Of a DNA stretch of 37,058 nt, positions 31,872 through 37,058 are shown one piece after another. Within the stretch, counting starts at the first letter, position 1. Every line of letters starts with the position of its first letter. The position numbers and the translations under genes are program-made. The stretch comes from a virus: positions 1 to 37,058 of the IMG/VR virus record IMGVR_UViG_3300034375_011810. One strand, given 5' to 3'. Under the pieces are notes generated by a model that did no database searches, was not told the origin of the DNA, and worked only from the letters and a program-made list of their open reading frames with translations.

Positions 31872-33655
31872 AGTATAACTGCCCATATTACTCTTGGTCC
31901 TTCGCTATCATCCCGCTCTAAACTCTTAGCAAAAACTGCATTGGAATCTGGCTTGTACCATTTAGCAGCAGTGGCGTAACCTGCACTGTTGCTAGTAATT
32001 AATAAATCGCCTTTGTTCACTGAACCTACTACTTTGACTGGAACTTTGCCTCGGAGAGCAAGCGGCACGCCGTTTTCTTGCGCTTCGTTCATAACATAAG
32101 CAGGCTGTGTAGAAATAGCGCCTGCAACTCTAGTATCACCTTGCTGGTCAGTAACTGTAATTTCTTGCTCGCCACCAAACACAACTACTGTACCTGGATC
32201 GTAATATTGATCCGGTACATACATCTCAGCCAAGTCAGCGTATAATGCATATGTTGCATTGGCAGTTACAGTTCCTGATGCCCAAATATTAGCCCATCTG
32301 TAAGTAACATTTCCTATATCGTAAGTTGCATTTGCAGTCGGTGTTATATTACCAGTAACCTGTAAGTCACCCCCTAGTAGGTTATCACTTGTAGTTGTTA
32401 AAGTAGTAAACTTACCGGATGCGTGAGTTACTGTTCCAATTGGAGTGTTTTGTATGCTGGCGCCTTGTATTGTTGAATTAAATAACGCTGCACCGCCAAC
32501 ATAGAAAGTAGTACCAACTGTTGCACTACCAACAACAGTAGCACCAGCACCAGTTCTGATATTGCCAGTTACTCCTAGCGTACTACCAACGGTTGCTGTG
32601 CTATTTACTGTAAGTTGATTTACAGTTGCATTAGCACCTACCACTGCTGTTGTTCCAACGGTAATATACGAATTTACTCCCAGATTGCCAGTTGACATTC
32701 TAGCATCTGTAAAGATATTTCCTGTTGTGTAAACGCCGCCTGTAATATTTGTAAGAATCATTTTACCGTTTACAATATTACCATTAAAGAATGTTAGGTT
32801 GCCTGTAGTATCGATATTTCCAGTAAATGTTGCAGCGCCACTAATAACATTTGCGCCGTTCAGTCTAAGATCACCGCTGGATGCATTTATATTTCCAGTT
32901 GTAGTGATATTACCTTGAGTATCAATTCTTCCAACAATATTTCCCCAACCACCTACCCACAGGTTACCTGTAACAGAAGCACCTCCATGGCTTTGTAGTG
33001 TGCCTGTTCCGTTACCGGTTGTAGGAGTAACGTTAGCTAAGATAATACCGCCTGCTTTAAATGTACCATAACTGTTACCAGTAAAAGTATCTGTACCAAG
33101 TGAACCGCTGTCATACCATTCTAAATAACGTTCGTCATGACTAAAAACTAGTGCAGCGTTTTCATTCTGTGAGCTATACCAGTGAAAGCGAATGCCGATG
33201 TCCTTGCCATCATCAAAAGTCCAAGGCTCACTGATGTTGGCAGTATTGGCAACGTGTAACTCTAAGATGTTATCGCTGGTAATAACATTGTTTACACCCA
33301 CATAATCTACGTTGCCCGAAACTACTAGGTTTCCAAGAACAACTAAGTTGGAGCCAATTTGGCTTGCTCCTGTAGTGGTAACAGAGGTAAGCGAAGCATT
33401 ACCGGCAGATATATCTCCTCCAGAAGTTATACCCCCAGTTAGCGTCAATGCTCCGTCGATGATATTACCATTAAGGAAACTGATGTTGCCAGTTGCGTCA
33501 AAATCGCCTTGTTCAACAAAAATTTTAACATTGGCCATTGTAGTGTTATAGGTGACATTTTCTGACCCTGTATTCGCTACAACAGGAACTACGCTTTCAT
33601 ACGTGTTTAAACTTGCTGATCCTAAACTAGGTAATTCTGAAATTTTTACTGCCAT
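31868..33655 (-). CDS. Tail-fibre-like protein with TGNI repeats and C-terminal YADLAE domain
   Basis: A 595-residue protein. The N-terminus (MAVKISELPSLGSASLNTYE) looks like the virion-attachment end of a phage fibre. A long beta-repeat shaft has many TGNI/TTGN steps (GNISFLNGNIIDGALTL and GNLTFFNGNIVNGKMILT are two copies of one unit), around an inserted domain (about 115-190, with NISEPWTFDDGKDIGIRFHW). The C-terminus starts at YADLAEMYVPD and continues DPGTVVVFGGEQEI, ISTQPAYVMN and GKVPVKVVGSVNKGD, matching the fibre at 29596. It probably contacts the host surface. Its promoter is the exact late box at 33674-33681, and its leader has no Shine-Dalgarno but carries GAACGGTA. Confidence 0.8.
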   Translation of the reverse strand: MAVKISELPSLGSASLNTYESVVPVVANTGSENVTYNTTMANVKIFVEQGDFDATGNISFLNGNIIDGALTLTGGITSGGDISAGNASLTSVTTTGASQIGSNLVVLGNLVVSGNVDYVGVNNVITSDNILELHVANTANISEPWTFDDGKDIGIRFHWYSSQNENAALVFSHDERYLEWYDSGSLGTDTFTGNSYGTFKAGGIILANVTPTTGNGTGTLQSHGGASVTGNLWVGGWGNIVGRIDTQGNITTTGNINASSGDLRLNGANVISGAATFTGNIDTTGNLTFFNGNIVNGKMILTNITGGVYTTGNIFTDARMSTGNLGVNSYITVGTTAVVGANATVNQLTVNSTATVGSTLGVTGNIRTGAGATVVGSATVGTTFYVGGAALFNSTIQGASIQNTPIGTVTHASGKFTTLTTTSDNLLGGDLQVTGNITPTANATYDIGNVTYRWANIWASGTVTANATYALYADLAEMYVPDQYYDPGTVVVFGGEQEITVTDQQGDTRVAGAISTQPAYVMNEAQENGVPLALRGKVPVKVVGSVNKGDLLITSNSAGYATAAKWYKPDSNAVFAKSLERDDSEGPRVIWAVIL

Positions 33656-33673
33656 TTTTGTATACCGTTCATA

Positions 33674-33681
33674 TATTTATA
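33674..33681 (-). promoter_or_regulatory. T4-type late promoter box (exact TATAAATA)
   Basis: TATAAATA on the minus strand, an exact match to the T4 late consensus, in the 33-nt gap after the large structural gene and 18 nt before the ATG at 33655. It supports phage late-sigma control of this block and the T4-like assignment. Confidence 0.7.
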
Positions 33682-33688
33682 GTGTTTT

Positions 33689-36600
33689 TTAGCATGCGCC
33701 TTCCAGGATGAACACAGTCTGTGCATTACGTCCCACGTACATACCCTGTTCACTGGTTGCTGTTGGAGCGCCGCCGCCTGAAGTTGTTATAACGTCTTCA
33801 CTTACTTCTGTTATCAGTAAGTTCGCAGGAGTATTGCCGCTAAATGGGTCTTCTGTAGCAATGTCTTCTGGGCCTTGGCCGCGAGCATATATAAGCGTAC
33901 TTTGCATGTATGTGATACTTGGAATTAATTCGTATCCAATTCCGGCTGTAGTTAACACATTACCTGACAGGTTAGAGACAAAACTGTGCTCAGTATAGGG
34001 AATTTGTTCTCTTATGCTAATATCTGTAACAACACTGCCATTTGCATGGGCATTTGCTCCTGTACCCCATGTTCCGCGGCGAATTTGGCTCAAAGTATTT
34101 GTACTGTCGTCTTTTTGATAGTAAGTTATGCGTTCACCGTTAACTATAATCACGCCAGGATTTGCTCCGTATGGTACAGGATTTGCTAGTTTGCTACTGT
34201 CACTTACACTTATTGTATTACTGGTAATAGTTAAGGCATTGGTCAGCGTTACAGTTGCATCACAATCAAGACGATAATATGAATAATTGTCATTCATATC
34301 TTTAAACATCCTAAACTCAAATGTTGTGTAATCGCTTTGACTTAGTCTTGCAAATGCACGTGCCGGACTAGTATTTGCGCCGGTAATTGTCACATTCGGT
34401 TGTGACTTATAAACTGATCCTGGAGTTATAATGGAAATTGAAGTAATTGCACCATTAGCGTCAACACTACCCACAGTGGCTGTTGCTCCGCCGCTACCTT
34501 CTACAATTACTGAAATGTTAGCGACATTGCTGTCATATCCCAGGCCACCATCCACAACTTGTATGTTTGCCACACTGTAAGCAGTTGCATTAACCCAGGT
34601 TTGATACCCGGAAGTTGTGCCGCCCACTGCTAGTGTATATACTGTTAGGTCTAAGGTATCAAATACACGCCCAGGTATTAATTCCTCTGGAGCATGAGAA
34701 CCAAATGCACTGTATGGATTTAATGGGTATAACATTAAGTTGTCTATACTAAAAGAACTACCTGTTGTTATTCCTACATTAGATATGTAGTAAGCACCGT
34801 CATTCTTAATTACTGTACCTCGGGGATAATAAGTATTGGCCTGCCATTCTAAAACTTGTTCACTGATGTAAGGACCACCGTCTACCAGAATATCTTCTGG
34901 TTTAGTTCCTAAACTAGTGTCGGTATAATCACTTGTAATCGTAGTATCTAGTATGGTTTCACTTATAATATAAGTACCGTCTGCATCAATTTGCAGAGCA
35001 TCAAAAGCACTCGAATCAAAGTTTCCAATATCGAAGCCGCCCGCATCAGTAAATAATGGGCCTTCGACGCCGACTCCAGGATAGTCTATACCTGTCTGTA
35101 ATAGTCCAAAATCTTTTCCAGGTTGGCCGGTTTCGGCTACGTAATAACTTTGAATCCTGTCATTGGCAGTTCTAAATCTATTTCCATCATAGAGTTCTAA
35201 GTTTGTACCGCTAAATGTGGATCCTGAAGTAAATGATGTCGTGGCTTGATAGGCAACGTTTGAATAGGTAATAATGTTGCCGGCACTATAAGATGTATTA
35301 GCAGTCCATACTAATACTTCAGAACCGTATGTAATTCTATCATACGCTAAAGTAGTTTTTAGTTTTCTAGTAACATCATTTTTTACTATAGCGTATGCTG
35401 TGGCGCCAGATCCGCTGCCTCCTGAAATTGTAATATTGGGTTGTAAGACATAATTAGAGCCTGGGTATAATACCTCAATGCGTGTAACTGCTCCATTAGT
35501 GATCAATGCCCTTGCTACTGCATCATTTCCTATATTACTGCCTGTTACTGTTACGTTAGGAGTACTTGTATATCCTGATCCCCCATTTGCTACAGTAATT
35601 TCTTCAATGTAGTATTGATAGTTGTCTCTCCAATCTTTGTACTGCAACAAATTGTTTCTTGCATTTATATCTTGTGCATAGTCGCTTGTAGGACTTCTGT
35701 ATTGCTGAAATACTGGGTCGTAGTATGATGGTACATCAAAGTCTGTGGTATAACCGGTCCAATTATCGTTGCCTTGATAGTCTACAATGAATTCCCTGAC
35801 TTTTGTATGATAGGGTTTTACTTCCTCAATATAATCTAAGTAAAAATCGGTGTCATCTTTAAAATAGATTTGTGGTTGGTTTAAACCGTCTATTTTTTGT
35901 ACAATATCAACTAGGCTAGTCTTAAAGACCCAATCCAAACTCTTTTGTTCTTGTAAGGCTTTATAAATTAAAGCAAAGAATAATTCTAAGAAGTCTGGGC
36001 CCAGTTCATTTACAAATAAATCTTGTTTGACTGCTTGTATTAATTGCCTTATCTCTAAACTTGGGTTTTGGTCATACCTTGCGCCGTCAAATAAGTCGTT
36101 GTCATAACTCATAGCGTTGTTAGGTAAGTCCCACAAGCTGTCTAAAAACTTTATAGTACCATTTTCAACACCGACTGTAGTTACAACGTTAGGGAATATT
36201 TGCAATAAGACCCATTGGTTCTGTCCATTGTTTAGAACTTTTACAATATCTTTAGAACGCAATTGTGTTAAAGTCGATAAATCTGCAAAAGTATTGATTG
36301 TATAATTTGGAACAGTTTTTGCTGTAAATCCAGGAGCATACCAATCTATATACTGCCAATAATCGCTTGTTCTATAACTCTGAACGTCAGTTAACAACCA
36401 CGTGTTGTCGGACTGTTTTGTATATATTGTCCAAAGGTTACTAACTGTCCTATCATTTAAAACAAGAACTTTATAGCCAACTGGTTGAATAATGATGTTA
36501 ATATAAGTTAGCTCGTCGTAAGTATCTACAGTTAAATTGTAGGCCCCAGAATTAGAATCGGGAATAGTTTCGCCGTTACCGCCTGCTGTTAATACACTGC

Positions 36601-37057
36601 CATTAAGTAAAGATAAATTATAACCTTCACTCATTAAGTACTTGGCAAACACACTGTTAACAAAAGTAACAAAAGTTTTTACTGCAGATTCTCTTTCAAT
36701 GTACATGCTCTGCCTTGGTCTAATATCAATACCGTAGCGTTCTTGTACACCAAGTGCAGGATCAGGAACTGGGTTTCCAAATTTATCTAATCCTGCAAGA
36801 CTGTCAACTAATTTGTTATATATAGAATTAGGAATTAAATTCTCATTTCCGCCAGTTTCAGATACCAGCGCATATTCGCTGTGAATTATGGCAGTATTGT
36901 CTGCTGTCTTATAACTTAAATGAAAAATTGTGTCTCTACCTACAGTCTTGTTTTGGACATTGTAAAGAGACACAGAATCCGGTCTTATTGCTGCGTAGTA
37001 AGGAATAAGACTAGATTTTGGATCACTAATGTATCCTGCAATAGAAGTTGTAGGTAT
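33689..37057 (-). CDS. C-terminal part of a very large virion structural protein
   Basis: The frame is open to the right edge, with 28 sense codons upstream of the GTG at 36973 (...SLIPYYAAIRPDSVSLYNV), so at least 1,122 residues are visible and the true start lies outside. Features: EVKPYHTKVREF, a stretch I recall from large cyanophage structural proteins; two GGSGYxSxPxVxV-type units (ITVANGGSGYTSTPNVTVTG and a matching one later); two CBM5/12-like Trp units (WTANTSYSAGNIITY; WQANTYYPRGTVIK); and IRRGTWGTGANAHA near the end. Probably a tail, baseplate or fibre-like part that binds polysaccharide; the exact place is unknown. Its stop lies just before a late promoter. Confidence 0.75.
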   Translation of the reverse strand: MPTTSIAGYISDPKSSLIPYYAAIRPDSVSLYNVQNKTVGRDTIFHLSYKTADNTAIIHSEYALVSETGGNENLIPNSIYNKLVDSLAGLDKFGNPVPDPALGVQERYGIDIRPRQSMYIERESAVKTFVTFVNSVFAKYLMSEGYNLSLLNGSVLTAGGNGETIPDSNSGAYNLTVDTYDELTYINIIIQPVGYKVLVLNDRTVSNLWTIYTKQSDNTWLLTDVQSYRTSDYWQYIDWYAPGFTAKTVPNYTINTFADLSTLTQLRSKDIVKVLNNGQNQWVLLQIFPNVVTTVGVENGTIKFLDSLWDLPNNAMSYDNDLFDGARYDQNPSLEIRQLIQAVKQDLFVNELGPDFLELFFALIYKALQEQKSLDWVFKTSLVDIVQKIDGLNQPQIYFKDDTDFYLDYIEEVKPYHTKVREFIVDYQGNDNWTGYTTDFDVPSYYDPVFQQYRSPTSDYAQDINARNNLLQYKDWRDNYQYYIEEITVANGGSGYTSTPNVTVTGSNIGNDAVARALITNGAVTRIEVLYPGSNYVLQPNITISGGSGSGATAYAIVKNDVTRKLKTTLAYDRITYGSEVLVWTANTSYSAGNIITYSNVAYQATTSFTSGSTFSGTNLELYDGNRFRTANDRIQSYYVAETGQPGKDFGLLQTGIDYPGVGVEGPLFTDAGGFDIGNFDSSAFDALQIDADGTYIISETILDTTITSDYTDTSLGTKPEDILVDGGPYISEQVLEWQANTYYPRGTVIKNDGAYYISNVGITTGSSFSIDNLMLYPLNPYSAFGSHAPEELIPGRVFDTLDLTVYTLAVGGTTSGYQTWVNATAYSVANIQVVDGGLGYDSNVANISVIVEGSGGATATVGSVDANGAITSISIITPGSVYKSQPNVTITGANTSPARAFARLSQSDYTTFEFRMFKDMNDNYSYYRLDCDATVTLTNALTITSNTISVSDSSKLANPVPYGANPGVIIVNGERITYYQKDDSTNTLSQIRRGTWGTGANAHANGSVVTDISIREQIPYTEHSFVSNLSGNVLTTAGIGYELIPSITYMQSTLIYARGQGPEDIATEDPFSGNTPANLLITEVSEDVITTSGGGAPTATSEQGMYVGRNAQTVFILEGAC

Positions 37058-37058
37058 T

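Noticed and set aside
36973-36973. GTG as the start of the large structural gene
   Set aside because: The frame stays open for 28 more codons to the window edge with protein-like sequence, so the GTG is internal and the gene is truncated by the window.
1-37058. tRNA genes, CRISPR arrays, insertion sequences, integrase or attachment sites
   Set aside because: I saw no cloverleaf-type sequence, no regular repeat-spacer series and no transposase or integrase motif; coding density leaves almost no space for them.

Overview
The window reads as part of an AT-rich, T4-like marine myovirus, of the kind that infects cyanobacteria or SAR11-type bacteria. The signs are gene tiling with 1-50 nt overlaps, a ThyA/dihydrofolate reductase/dCMP deaminase set, large tail-fibre genes behind T4-type late promoter boxes (TATAAATA), and many small proteins that resemble conserved marine T4-like phage families. 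All family calls come from reading motifs; no database search was possible, and the host cannot be named. No tRNA, rRNA, CRISPR array, insertion sequence or integrase is visible. No stretch over 300 nt lacks a gene.

Plus strand, 1-7496. First comes the tail of a truncated gene, then a metallopeptidase/VWA protein behind a sigma70-like promoter, then six small phage proteins. One of these has its start region folded into a strong hairpin. Next are dihydrofolate reductase, thymidylate synthase (with a consensus promoter placed so that its mRNA would be leaderless), a small conserved protein, a sugar-nucleotide epimerase and a DegT-type aminotransferase. The last gene overlaps a convergent gene tail to tail by 20 nt.

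Minus strand, 28573 down to 7477. This is a tightly packed run of about 21 kb that starts at a consensus TTGACA-17-TATAAT promoter embedded in a terminator-like dyad. It holds six N-terminal-twitch radical SAM proteins, one cobalamin-type radical SAM protein, three SGNH-hydrolase-like proteins, five glycosyltransferase-like proteins (two with eroded DxD motifs), a NodU/CmcH-type carbamoyltransferase, a dCMP deaminase, a two-helix membrane protein and several unknowns. It also holds two tiny ORFs of 33 and 19 codons that exactly fill the only gaps. The density of modifying enzymes suggests that the phage builds or decorates a complex glycan, a surface polymer, a peptide or its DNA. This is the candidate undescribed system in the window; its substrate cannot be read from the sequence.

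Minus strand, 37058 down to 28642. This is a virion structural block: the C-terminal part of a very large structural protein that runs off the window edge, two tail-fibre-like proteins that share a C-terminal domain, two smaller structural proteins and a 54-residue protein. Three starts in this block carry late-promoter-like boxes about 17-20 nt upstream. Two of those share the octamer GAACGGTA where a Shine-Dalgarno sequence would normally sit.
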